A DNA stretch of 39,227 nt, taken from assembly GCA_017449025.1 (NCBI GenBank), contig JAFSKJ010000052.1:1-39227 (forward strand). Reading direction: 5' to 3'. The notes beneath the pieces were generated by a model. The model saw only the letters and a list, made by a program, of their open reading frames with translations. It was not told where the DNA came from and did no database searches. Shown piece after piece: positions 16,042 through 23,738 of the stretch (positions are counted from its first letter, which is position 1; each line of letters begins with the position of its first letter). Both the position numbers and the translations under genes were made by a program. The stretch is from Prevotella sp. GTDB lineage: Bacteria > Bacteroidota > Bacteroidia > Bacteroidales > Bacteroidaceae.

Positions 16042-17382
16042 CTATTTCCTGATTGGGTAGATATACAGCAGGCACCACATCACTCCGGCGATGATGGCGG
16101 GGAAGATGGAGAATATTGCCCATATCATTCGGCTTACGGCGTCTGCATCGGTGATGGTAATGACGGTCTGTCCGTTGGCATCAGTGCCTGAGATGAAACC
16201 GGCAATGCCGAGCAGCAGGGCTACCAGCGAACCGCTGATGGCTGTTCCGAACTTCATGGCCATGGTGCCAGAAGAGAAGATAAGGCCGGTCGACGATGTG
16301 CCGTTCTTCTCTGTGGCGTAGTCGGACACATCGGCATACATCGACCATAGCAGTGGCGAGTAAATGCCTATGCCTATTGATGTGAGAATAACCACAGCCA
16401 CCATCACCCATATATATGAGGGATTCATGGGCACGAAGAAATAGAGTACCGATGTGACCACACATATAACCGCCGCCCACATGAATGCCATGCGCTTGGA
16501 GCCTACCCACTTTGTGAACACCGGCGACACGCCGCCGAAGACCATGCAGGTGAGCTCGCCGAAAGTCATGAACACAGTATAGTTGATTATGAGTCCGCTG
16601 ACGGTGACATCGCCGTGCATACAGTATTCGAACATATAGCCGGCCACGGCATAGCGGAAACCGTTGAAGAAGTTCATGCAAATGCCGATGAGGGTGAGGA
16701 TAATCCACGGACGGTTGTGGAAAAGGTCGGCGAAGGGCTTCAGCGAGAACTTCTCGGCCCGCACCGGCTTCAGGCGCTCACGTGTAAGCAGTCCGCAAGC
16801 CAGTGTTCCTGCTGCGGCAACGACTCCGAAAAAAGCACCGAGAACGGCGTACTGATGCTGCTCGCTGCCGCCCACCAGCTTCTGCAGGTATGGGAACGAG
16901 AGCAGGGTGACGAACCCCATGGCGTAGGCACCAACCATGCGGAACGACGAGAACTGGTTCTTCTCATTGTCATCGGTGGTCATCACGCCGAGTAGTGAGC
17001 CATAGGGCACGTTGACGGCAGTGTAGACAACCATCATGAGCAGATAGAGCGTATAGGCCCAGATGCGCTTTCCCACTGGTCCGAGCTCCGGCGTATAGAG
17101 CAGCAGCGCGAAGATGAGTCCGAAGGGTATGGCACCAAAGATGAGCCACGGGCGGTAGGTGCCCCACCGCGACTGCGTGCGGTCGGCCAGCGTACCCATC
17201 ATCGGGTCGGTGACCACGTCGAACAGTCGCGCTATCAACATGAGCGTTGCCGTGTCAGCCACCGTCAGGCCAAACACATTTGTGAAGAACAGGGGGAAGG
17301 CTATCGACATCACTTTCCAAGTGATGCCTCCCGCCGCAGCGTCGCCTAATGCATATCCTATTTTTTCTCTTAACTTTGCCAT
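16042..17382 (-). CDS. GPH-family sugar:cation symporter (probable cellobiose)
   Basis: A 446-residue inner-membrane carrier with about 12 helices of the glycoside-pentoside-hexuronide family (MelB/XynP type). MAKLREKIGYALGDAAAGGITWKVMS, ARLFDVVTDPMMGTLADRTQSRWGTYRPW (the conserved cytoplasmic loop 2-3 motif) and NVPYGSLLGVMT are typical. The gene starts 4 bases after cellobiose phosphorylase on the same strand, so cellobiose or a related beta-glucoside is the most likely substrate. This is inferred from context only. It ends at the strong bidirectional terminator. Confidence 0.9.
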   Translation of the reverse strand: MAKLREKIGYALGDAAAGGITWKVMSIAFPLFFTNVFGLTVADTATLMLIARLFDVVTDPMMGTLADRTQSRWGTYRPWLIFGAIPFGLIFALLLYTPELGPVGKRIWAYTLYLLMMVVYTAVNVPYGSLLGVMTTDDNEKNQFSSFRMVGAYAMGFVTLLSFPYLQKLVGGSEQHQYAVLGAFFGVVAAAGTLACGLLTRERLKPVRAEKFSLKPFADLFHNRPWIILTLIGICMNFFNGFRYAVAGYMFEYCMHGDVTVSGLIINYTVFMTFGELTCMVFGGVSPVFTKWVGSKRMAFMWAAVICVVTSVLYFFVPMNPSYIWVMVAVVILTSIGIGIYSPLLWSMYADVSDYATEKNGTSSTGLIFSSGTMAMKFGTAISGSLVALLLGIAGFISGTDANGQTVITITDADAVSRMIWAIFSIFPAIIAGVMWCLLYIYPIRK

Positions 17383-17386
17383 TGCC

Positions 17387-19927
17387 TTACATAATTACTT
17401 CAACAACATGTTTTCCTTGCTTGGCGGTGATGGTTGTCCCCTCCACGGGCGAACCGTCTACCACAATGCTCCTGACACCGCTCTCCCGTCCATCGGGATT
17501 CTTTACAGTAATCTCGAACTCCGCATCACGAAGCACTCTGCGCACCTTAAACTCCTTCATGGCTGAAGGTATGCACGGGTCTATCTCCAGTCCGTCGAAA
17601 GTGGGACGTATGCCAAGGATGTACTGTGTGATGGTGAGCCAGTTCCAGGCTGCCGTTCCCGTGAGCCACGAGTTCTTACCCTCGCCGGGCTTGGCAGCAT
17701 CCTTGCCTGCCACCATCTGGCAGTAGACGTATGGTTCCACCTTGTGCAGCTGTTGGTCCTTTATCCATGCGGGACAAATCTTTGTGTAGTGCTCCCAGGC
17801 ATCATTGCCTCTGCGTGCTACGGTCTCGCCTATGATTACCCAGGGGTTGTTGTGGCAGAAAATGCCGGCATTCTCCTTGTATCCAGCCGGATAAGTACTT
17901 ATTTCGCCCATCTCCACATAGTACTTCGTGAAGGCAGGATTGTTGAGCACCATGCCGTGCTCACAGTCGAGGTATAACTTGCACGCGTCGAGGGCCTTGT
18001 CCACCATCCCTTCCTCAAGTCCTATGCCGGCCATGGTGCAGAATCCCTGGCTCTCGATGAAAATCTTTCCCTCCTCATTCTCGTTCGAGCCAATCTTGTT
18101 GCCGTAGAAGTCGTAGGCACGCAGATACCACTCACCGTCCCAGCCATGTTTCTTCACGGCCTCAACCATAGCGTCAATACACTTCTGGGCGCGCTCAGCC
18201 TCTGCTGCGTACGCTGGGGCATTGTCGCGGCAAAGCGAGGTGGCCAGATGGCTGCAAAGCTCCACATACTGCTTGCCGGTGAAGACAAAGAGTCCGGCAA
18301 TCATCAGGCTCTCGGCCTTGCTGCCCTCGCTGTTGTTCTCTGTGGTCTGGAAGCTCTCGTTGGGGTCCCACGAGAAGCAGTTCAGGTTCAGGCAGTCGTT
18401 CCAGTCGGCGCGGCCTATAAGCGGCAGCATGTGCGGGCCAAGGTTCTCTACCACGTGGTTGAACGATATGCGCAGGTGCTCGAAGAGGCTCACCTCTGTG
18501 CCCGGCTCATTGTCCCAGGGCACCTTCTCGTCGAGAATAGAGAAGTCGCCCGTCTCCTTGATGTATGCCACAGTGCCGAAGATGAGCCAGCAGGGGTCGT
18601 CGTTGAACCCGCCGCCTATGTCGTTGTTGCCGCGCTTGGTCAACGGCTGGTACTGGTGATAGCAGCCTCCATCGGGGAACTGCGTAGAAGCAATGTCGAT
18701 GATGCGCTGGCGGGCACGGCTCGGCACCTGATGGACAAAGCCCACCAAATCCTGATTAGAATCCCGGAAGCCCATGCCACGACCCACGCCGCTCTCGAAG
18801 AACGAGGCAGAGCGCGAGAAGCAGAAAGTAATCATACACTGGTACTGGTTCCAGATATTCACCATGCGATCCAGTCGCTCGTCGCCGCTCTTGACTGTGA
18901 ACTTCGAGAGCAAGCCATCCCACATCTGTCGCAACTCCTCGAAGGCAGCATCGACAGCCTCCACCGAAGAGAAGCGGCTCACCACGGCATGGGCCTTCTC
19001 CTTATTAATAATAGTATGGTCAAGCTCGCCCAAGGATGTAATCAATCCTTCCTCACTGGGAGAGGAGCTTGGGGTGAGGCAGAACTTTTTCTCCTGTTCG
19101 TTCTCTGCATAGCCCAGCACAAAGATAAAGTCACGGCTCTCACCCGGCTGCAACTCTATCTCCACATAATGCGAGGCGATGGGGCTCCAGCCGTGGGCAA
19201 CCGAATTGCGAGGTTTCCCGTCGGTCACGCACTGAGGGTTGGAGAAGTCATTGTACAGGCCGATGAACGACTCGCGGTCGGTGTCGTAGCCCTGCGCCTC
19301 GGCATTGGCAAGAGCGTAGTAGGCATAGTGGTTACGACGCTCCTTGTATTCGGTCTTGTGATAGATGACAGTCCCCCCCGAGGGCGAAAATGGTGCTTCA
19401 ATCTCCACCTCTCCCGTCGACCAGTTGCGCTGGAAGTTCTCCATGTCGGTGGCTGCATTCCACAGACACCACTCGGTGAAGGAGAAGAGCTTCAGGTGCT
19501 TCACTTCATTGGTAGTATTAGTGAGAGTTAGCTTCTGCACCTCCGCCCATGTCTTCAGCGGCACGAAAAAGAGCACGCTGGCCTGCACACCATTCTTGCT
19601 TCCGGTGATGCGCGTGTAGTTCATGCCGTGGCGGCACTCATAGCTGTCGAGTGGTGTCTTGCAGGGTTTCCAGCCGGGACTCCACACAGTTCCACCGTCA
19701 TTGACATAGAAATACCTTCCTCCGGCATCCATCGGCACGCCATTGTAGCGGTAGCGAGTGATGCGGCGGAACTTGGCATCCTTGTAGAAGTCGTAGCCGC
19801 CGGCGGTATTGGAAATAAGGCCGAAGAAATCCTCGTTGCCTAAATAGTTGATCCATGGGAACGGAGTAGCGGGGTCGGTGATGACATACTCTCGGTTCTT
19901 ATCGTCGAAAAATCCAAAAGTCTTCAT
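17387..19927 (-). CDS. Cellobiose phosphorylase (GH94)
   Basis: An 846-residue GH94 enzyme that splits cellobiose with phosphate into glucose 1-phosphate and glucose in the cytosol, saving one ATP. The sequence follows characterised clostridial cellobiose phosphorylases through its length: [71 protein letters not shown] (about 505-518, the region of the catalytic Asp), [14 protein letters not shown] and [13 protein letters not shown]. This close agreement supports cellobiose over chitobiose or cellodextrin as substrate. Residues about 281-306 are an extra segment ([13 protein letters not shown] and onwards) coded by an imperfect palindrome (19025-19079) that looks inserted in frame. The gene is the first of the two-gene operon with the symporter. 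Confidence 0.95.
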   Translation of the reverse strand: MKTFGFFDDKNREYVITDPATPFPWINYLGNEDFFGLISNTAGGYDFYKDAKFRRITRYRYNGVPMDAGGRYFYVNDGGTVWSPGWKPCKTPLDSYECRHGMNYTRITGSKNGVQASVLFFVPLKTWAEVQKLTLTNTTNEVKHLKLFSFTEWCLWNAATDMENFQRNWSTGEVEIEAPFSPSGGTVIYHKTEYKERRNHYAYYALANAEAQGYDTDRESFIGLYNDFSNPQCVTDGKPRNSVAHGWSPIASHYVEIELQPGESRDFIFVLGYAENEQEKKFCLTPSSSPSEEGLITSLGELDHTIINKEKAHAVVSRFSSVEAVDAAFEELRQMWDGLLSKFTVKSGDERLDRMVNIWNQYQCMITFCFSRSASFFESGVGRGMGFRDSNQDLVGFVHQVPSRARQRIIDIASTQFPDGGCYHQYQPLTKRGNNDIGGGFNDDPCWLIFGTVAYIKETGDFSILDEKVPWDNEPGTEVSLFEHLRISFNHVVENLGPHMLPLIGRADWNDCLNLNCFSWDPNESFQTTENNSEGSKAESLMIAGLFVFTGKQYVELCSHLATSLCRDNAPAYAAEAERAQKCIDAMVEAVKKHGWDGEWYLRAYDFYGNKIGSNENEEGKIFIESQGFCTMAGIGLEEGMVDKALDACKLYLDCEHGMVLNNPAFTKYYVEMGEISTYPAGYKENAGIFCHNNPWVIIGETVARRGNDAWEHYTKICPAWIKDQQLHKVEPYVYCQMVAGKDAAKPGEGKNSWLTGTAAWNWLTITQYILGIRPTFDGLEIDPCIPSAMKEFKVRRVLRDAEFEITVKNPDGRESGVRSIVVDGSPVEGTTITAKQGKHVVEVIM
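19025..19079. repeat. Imperfect palindrome within the cellobiose phosphorylase gene
   Basis: CTCGCCCAAG (19025-19034) and CTTGGGGTGAG (19068-19078) are imperfect inverted arms, with a second inner set (ccttcctc, gagagg). It codes the Pro/Ser/Gly/Glu-rich insert of the enzyme and keeps the frame. Confidence 0.6.
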
Positions 19928-20568
19928 AATTCTTGCTGTCTGTTGCCGTTATTACGTTATTAGGTTTTATTAGTTAAGTAAGTGAACACAATTAGTTTAT
20001 ATTATTCGCAATGCAAGTCCCGAAGGGACGTAAAGATTACAGGCAGAGGTGGAACCCCTGCTAAACCAGGAATGCCAACGCAACCCCGAAGGGGTGGCAG
20101 AACGCCCTCAATGCGTAGCCAACGCCCTGAAAGGGCAAAAGCATAATGGACGAGGTAAAGCTTTTGCCCTTTCAGGGCGAGTTTACTCATCCCTTTGTAC
20201 CCAGGGCGCTGCCCTGGGCTAAGTGCTTGTTGGCCTTTCAGGCCGTTTCTACACTGGGTTATCATCACTTGCGGAAGTTGAGTAATTATATCATGGTTCG
20301 TTTTTAGTCTGCAAAAATAACCAATATCTTAGAAATAGCGGTTTTGTTGGCTGCTAAAAAGGCTTAATTGCTGTTAAATGTCTCTAAGCAGCCTTGACAC
20401 AGAAAGAGTCCCCCTCAGCAGCAAGGGTGCGCAGCACTCCCGAGCCCCATAGCCCAGGCTATATATATGTTTCAAGCAGGGCGTTAGCGCCGTGCCCGTT
20501 TACCCAGGGCGATGCCCTGGGCTATGTGCTCATTGGCCTTTCATGCCGTTTTCAACCGCACAGTACGC
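19928..20568. other. Palindrome-rich intergenic region, left half
   Basis: No gene is seen. Content in order: an AT-rich leader of the cellobiose phosphorylase gene; small palindromes such as gtcccgaagggac and accccgaaggggt; the long inverted repeat at 20123-20179; and two copies of a block starting ACCCAGGGCGMTGCCCTGGG (20199-20247 and 20502-20551), each followed by a ggcctttcaggcc-like palindrome. A possible minus-strand -7 box TATTTTTG lies at 20312-20319 but lacks a -33 element. Confidence 0.6.
20123..20179. repeat. Perfect 20-bp inverted repeat
   Basis: CGCCCTGAAAGGGCAAAAGC (20123-20142) and its exact complement (20160-20179) enclose a 17-base loop. Each arm also contains its own small palindrome (GCCCTGAAAGGGC), the core also seen at 13-25. 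If the region is transcribed it would form a very stable hairpin upstream of the cellobiose operon. Confidence 0.85.
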
Positions 20569-20706
20569 AAAATTTTTCGACCTGTGCGGTTGAAAGACGC
20601 TGAAAGCGTCTTTCAACCGCAGCCTTCATTTGTCCGCAGGTCCTTCGGACGCTACTGAGCGGAGACGCTTTCAGCGTCATTTCAACCGCACAGGTCGAAA
20701 TTTTTC
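20569..20706. repeat. Inverted modular repeat block shared with 35.7 kb
   Basis: Arms at 20569-20610 and 20664-20706 are near-perfect inverted copies. Each combines the palindrome GACGCTTTCAGCGTC, the phrase TTTCAACCGCACAGGTCG and an AT tail. Between them lies catttgtccgcaggtccttcggac. The right half (20618-20706) recurs at 35733-35825. Confidence 0.8.
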
Positions 20707-20729
20707 ATAAAAATGGTGTGAAACATATA

Positions 20730-20905
20730 GGCCTCGTCCGTAGAGTGGCACTTTACGGAGCTAAAGTGGCACTTTTTTGAAATTAAGTGCCACTTTACGG
20801 TCGTAAAGTGCCACTCCTCATCCGGCATGTTCCACACGCCATTTCTTATGTAAAATTTTTTCGTGTCAGAGATGTCAGTAAAAAGTGTTATCTCGTACGC
20901 TCGCA
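20730..20905. repeat. Nested-hairpin repeat element, copy 2
   Basis: Second copy of the element at 1599-1765. The outer arms (20743-20757 and 20802-20816) are identical to copy 1. The inner arms are AAAGTGGCACTT (20763-20774) and AAGTGCCACTTT (20785-20796). Compared with copy 1, one C and one G have been exchanged at exactly paired positions (20769 and 20790), so the inner stem stays perfect. The right flank (cgtgtcagag, ttatctcgt) is also conserved. It abuts the modular repeat block on its left. Confidence 0.85.
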
Positions 20906-20920
20906 TGGATGCATGGAAAA

Positions 20921-20961
20921 ACAGCCAGCCCCGGGAGCTTGATGCTTCCGAGGCTGGCTGT
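20921..20961 (-). terminator. Terminator of the methylmalonyl-CoA operon
   Basis: ACAGCCAGCC and GGCTGGCTGT are perfect outer arms, extended inward by gggagc/gcttcc. On the minus strand the hairpin is followed by TTTTTC. It lies 18 bases after the biotin carrier stop, so the operon ends here. Confidence 0.85.
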
Positions 20962-20979
20962 TTGTTGTATGTAGGGTTA

Positions 20980-21405
20980 CTACTCGATGTAGACGAGAGC
21001 CTCGTCTTCCATCACGCTCTGCCCCACCTTCACGCATACGGCGCTCACCTTTCCAGACTTCTCTGCCTGCAGGTTATTGGCCATCTTCATGGCTTCGAGC
21101 ACTATTACGTTGTCGCCAGCATTCACTTCCTGGCCCACCTCTACGAGTATGTCAGTGATGACTCCAGGCAACGGAGCCTTGATGGCAGTGCCTTTGCCGG
21201 CCGATGCCGTGGCAGCAGGCTCGCCCCCCTCGTTGGCTTCGGCGGCGTTTCTGATTACAGGCTTCTTCTTCTCCGGCTCTGCTGGTTTCTCCATTTCCAC
21301 AGTGTACTCTTCACCGTTGACAGTAAGCGTAGCAATATTGTCGGTGATGTCGCCTACAACGACTTCGTATTTATTTCCGTTGATAGTATACTTATACTGG
21401 TTCAT
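20980..21405 (-). CDS. Biotin carboxyl carrier subunit of acyl-CoA (de)carboxylase
   Basis: A 141-residue biotinyl carrier. The C-terminal biotinyl/lipoyl domain (about 72-141, IKAPLPGVITDILVEVGQEVNAGDNVIVLEAMKMANNLQAEKSG) carries the biotin lysine in EAMKM. The N-terminal part (MNQYKYTINGNKYEVVVGD) is the short strand region found in decarboxylase gamma/carrier subunits, joined by an Ala/Glu/Pro-rich linker. It shuttles CO2 between the carboxyltransferase and a partner. The order epimerase, carboxyltransferase, small protein, carrier matches methylmalonyl-CoA decarboxylase clusters of Bacteroidales. A strong terminator follows, so the membrane beta subunit is not in this operon. Confidence 0.92.
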   Translation of the reverse strand: MNQYKYTINGNKYEVVVGDITDNIATLTVNGEEYTVEMEKPAEPEKKKPVIRNAAEANEGGEPAATASAGKGTAIKAPLPGVITDILVEVGQEVNAGDNVIVLEAMKMANNLQAEKSGKVSAVCVKVGQSVMEDEALVYIE

Positions 21406-21417
21406 GACTCAAAATGT

Positions 21418-21570
21418 TTATGGATGTGCAGTCATTGATAGCGAGGCAAGGTTCCACATGGTGGTATGCTCGGCAATGGTAATCTTGCCAGTCTCTATGT
21501 CGTGGACGTTGTTGCCCATGTGCTCGTGCAGAGCAAGTGCAATGGCAGCATAAACTTCGTTATTACTCAT
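21418..21570 (-). CDS. Small conserved protein of the decarboxylase operon
   Basis: A 50-residue frame reads MSNNEVYAAIALALHEHMGN, then NVHDIETGKITI, and ends WNLASLSMTAHP. It starts with ATG at 21570 and stops 12 bases before the biotin carrier. The pattern (short amphipathic helix with AIALALHE, then VHDxExGxITI and a Trp) resembles small proteins that I recall between carboxyltransferase and carrier genes in Bacteroidetes, often named as OadG-like or hypothetical. A structural role in the complex is inferred. There is no membrane helix here. Between it and the carboxyltransferase lies a hairpin repeat (21589-21646). Confidence 0.75.
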   Translation of the reverse strand: MSNNEVYAAIALALHEHMGNNVHDIETGKITIAEHTTMWNLASLSMTAHP

Positions 21571-21588
21571 AATCTTCGTTTTGATGGT

Positions 21589-21646
21589 TACGCAAAGACG
21601 CTAAGGCGCAAAGTTCTTTTCTTTGTGTCTTTGCGTCTTCGCGCAG
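21589..21646. mobile_element. Gene-less hairpin element (MITE-like) with GxxExxY-cassette ends
   Basis: Two facing copies of the ACGCAAAGAC-type end, separated by about 7 bases (left arm acgcaaagacg, right arm gtctttgcgt). The arms match the 28-bp terminal repeats of the cassette at 23230-23733. It sits between the carboxyltransferase stop (21652) and the 50-residue gene (start 21570) and looks like the empty form of that cassette. Confidence 0.65.
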
Positions 21647-21651
21647 AAAAA

Positions 21652-23217
21652 TTACATGGGAATGTTACCGTGCTTCTTGGCTGGCAGGGCATCGCGCTTG
21701 GTAGCCAGCTGAGCCAGGCCGCGGCAGATGCGGAAGCGTGTGTTGCGCGGCTCAATGACATCGTCGATGTAGCCGTACTTAGCAGCCTGATATGGGTTGG
21801 CGAAGAGTTCGTTGTACTCGTCCTCCTTCTCGGCTATGAATGCCTTTACATCCTCGCCGGCCTCCTTCTTGGCCTTGGCTTCCTTGGCGTAGAGCACGGC
21901 GGCGGCACCAGAGGCGCCCATCACGGCAATCTCTGCTGAGGGCCATGCGTAGTTGAGGTCGGTGTGGAGCTGCTTCGAGCCCATCACGATGTGGCTGCCG
22001 CCGTAAGACTTGCGCAGGGTAACGGTAATCTTGGGCACCGTAGCCTCGCCGTAGGCGTAAAGCAGCTGTGCACCATGCAGGATTACTGCATTGTACTCCT
22101 GGCCTGTGCCTGGCAGGAATCCGGGAACGTCGACGAGCGATACGATGGGGATGTTGAAGGCGTCGCAGAAGCGCACGAAACGGGCGCCCTTACGGCTGGC
22201 ATTCACGTCGAGCACGCCGGCATAGCATGTGGGCTGGTTGGCCACTATACCCACGGACTGTCCGTTGAACCTTGCAAAGCCCACGATAATGTTCTTGGCA
22301 AACTTGGGCTGAACCTCGAAGAACTCATGGTCGTCGGTGACAGCGGTTATCACCTTATACATATCGTATGCCTCGTTGGGGTTCTCAGGGATAATCTCGT
22401 TGAGTGAGTCTTCCAGGCGGTTGATGGGGTCGCTGCACTTGCGGCGCGGAGCCATCTCCATATTGTTGGAAGGAATGTAGGAGAGCAGTGTCTTGATCAT
22501 CTCAAGTCCTTCCTCCTCGGTCTTTGCAGTGAAGTGGGTAACTCCAGACTTGGTAGAGTGTACGCTAGCTCCGCCAAGGTGTTCCTGGTCGATGTCCTCG
22601 CCGGTAACGGTCTTCACCACCTTCGGGCCTGTGAGGAACATGTATGAGGTGTTCTCCATCATCAGTGTGAAGTCGGTAAGTGCGGGGCTGTAGACGGCGC
22701 CGCCGGCGCAGGGGCCGAAGATGCCGCTTATCTGGGGTATGACGCCTGAGGCGAGTATGTTGCGCTCGAATATCTCGGCATATCCTGCCAGTGCGTTGAT
22801 ACCCTCCTGTATGCGGGCTCCACCCGAGTCGTTGATGCCAATGACAGGTGCTCCCATCTTCATGGCCATGTCCATGACCTTGCAAATCTTCTGGCTCATA
22901 GTCTCAGAGAGTGAGCCGGCGTGAACGGTGAAGTCCTGCGCGAAAATGAAGACCAGGCGGCCGTCGATGGTACCGCTTCCGGCCACTACGCCGTCGCCGG
23001 GGAACTGCTTCTTCTCCATGCCGAAGTTGTGGCAACGGTGCTCCTTGAACATGTCGTACTCCTCGAACGAACCTTCGTCGAGGAGCATGTCAATGCGCTC
23101 TCGAGCGGTGTACTTGCCGCGGTCGTGCTGTTTCTGAATGGCTTTCTCACCACCACCGAGGCGAGCCTGCTCGCGTTTCTCGATGAGTTGCTTGATTTTC
23201 TCTAATTGTTTGCTCAT
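21652..23217 (-). CDS. mmdA: Methylmalonyl-CoA decarboxylase alpha / propionyl-CoA carboxylase beta (carboxyltransferase)
   Basis: A 521-residue carboxyltransferase that moves CO2 between methylmalonyl-CoA or propionyl-CoA and biotin. Two crotonase-like halves are complete. The first includes [24 protein letters not shown] and [17 protein letters not shown]. The second includes [62 protein letters not shown] and [17 protein letters not shown] at the oxyanion positions is kept. The start ATG at 23217 ([35 protein letters not shown]) fits the family; a longer frame reads into the repeat cassette. Neither a biotin carboxylase nor the membrane beta subunit is nearby, so decarboxylase versus carboxylase direction is set by neighbours only. 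Confidence 0.92.
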   Translation of the reverse strand: MSKQLEKIKQLIEKREQARLGGGEKAIQKQHDRGKYTARERIDMLLDEGSFEEYDMFKEHRCHNFGMEKKQFPGDGVVAGSGTIDGRLVFIFAQDFTVHAGSLSETMSQKICKVMDMAMKMGAPVIGINDSGGARIQEGINALAGYAEIFERNILASGVIPQISGIFGPCAGGAVYSPALTDFTLMMENTSYMFLTGPKVVKTVTGEDIDQEHLGGASVHSTKSGVTHFTAKTEEEGLEMIKTLLSYIPSNNMEMAPRRKCSDPINRLEDSLNEIIPENPNEAYDMYKVITAVTDDHEFFEVQPKFAKNIIVGFARFNGQSVGIVANQPTCYAGVLDVNASRKGARFVRFCDAFNIPIVSLVDVPGFLPGTGQEYNAVILHGAQLLYAYGEATVPKITVTLRKSYGGSHIVMGSKQLHTDLNYAWPSAEIAVMGASGAAAVLYAKEAKAKKEAGEDVKAFIAEKEDEYNELFANPYQAAKYGYIDDVIEPRNTRFRICRGLAQLATKRDALPAKKHGNIPM

Positions 23218-23229
23218 TGTTTTTGTCGT

Positions 23230-23733
23230 TTGTACGCAAAGACACAAAGACACAAAGTATTTTATGTTTTTGCCGTTCTCGTGCGTACTCGTTTGTTTAT
23301 TCGTAATAATTGTTTACTTTCCTTTTTATTCCATTCTTTAAGACAGGAACATTAAAATTGATAAGTAGACCGACGCGTAGATTTGACAGTCTCAGATAGG
23401 TGACAGTTTGAATCTCATTAACAGGCTTAAGTGCTTCTACGGATTTCTGCTTAACAATAATTCTATCATCCACAAGCATATCTATTCTATAAGTCTTTCC
23501 TGTATTTTTTCCTTTATAGAATAAAGGCAAGTCTTTTTGTATTTCAACTTTGATACCCTTAGACTCCAATTCTATCCTAAGACACTCTTCATATACCGAT
23601 TCAAGCAACCCAGGGCCCAACTCCTTGTGGACATCGATAGCAGCCCCGATAATGATATTGCTCACTTTTGTTTATGCGAAGATATTCTTCGTGCTCCATT
23701 TCTCACTTCGTGTCTTTGCGTCTTTGCGTACAA
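23230..23733. mobile_element. GxxExxY cassette bounded by 28-bp inverted repeats
   Basis: The ends at 23230-23257 (starting TTGTACGCAAAGAC) and 23706-23733 are inverted copies with 2 mismatches in 28. They enclose only the GxxExxY gene. The cassette fills almost all the space between the epimerase stop (23739) and the carboxyltransferase ATG (23217); without it the gap would be about 17 bases. No target-site duplication is evident. Confidence 0.7.
23297..23699 (-). pseudogene. GxxExxY protein (PDDEXK_3-like), frameshifted and without catalytic Glu
   Basis: The frame from GTG 23665 to 23297 gives 122 residues: IIGAAIDVHKELGPGLLESVYEE (with the GLLESVY signature), YRIDMLVDDRIIV and TYLRLSNLRVGLLINFNVPVLKNGI. 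This is the GxxExxY family, related to PDDEXK nucleases. Two signs of decay: (1) the missing N terminus (MEHEEYLRINK) is present in another frame from ATG 23699, so one extra base in the A run at 23666-23669 would have broken it; (2) the usual E-x-K after the conserved Asp reads KQK, so the catalytic Glu is lost. Translation from the GTG remains possible. It interrupts the methylmalonyl-CoA operon. Confidence 0.75.
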
Positions 23734-23738
23734 CTAAA

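Noticed and set aside
18146-19531. 461-codon open frame antisense to cellobiose phosphorylase
   Set aside because: It mirrors a GC-rich gene with strong homology on the minus strand, and its translation shows no family features.
20312-20319. TATTTTTG on the minus strand as the promoter of the cellobiose operon
   Set aside because: There is no -33 TTG at 18-20 bases, and it is almost 400 bases from the gene. It is too weak to list as a feature.
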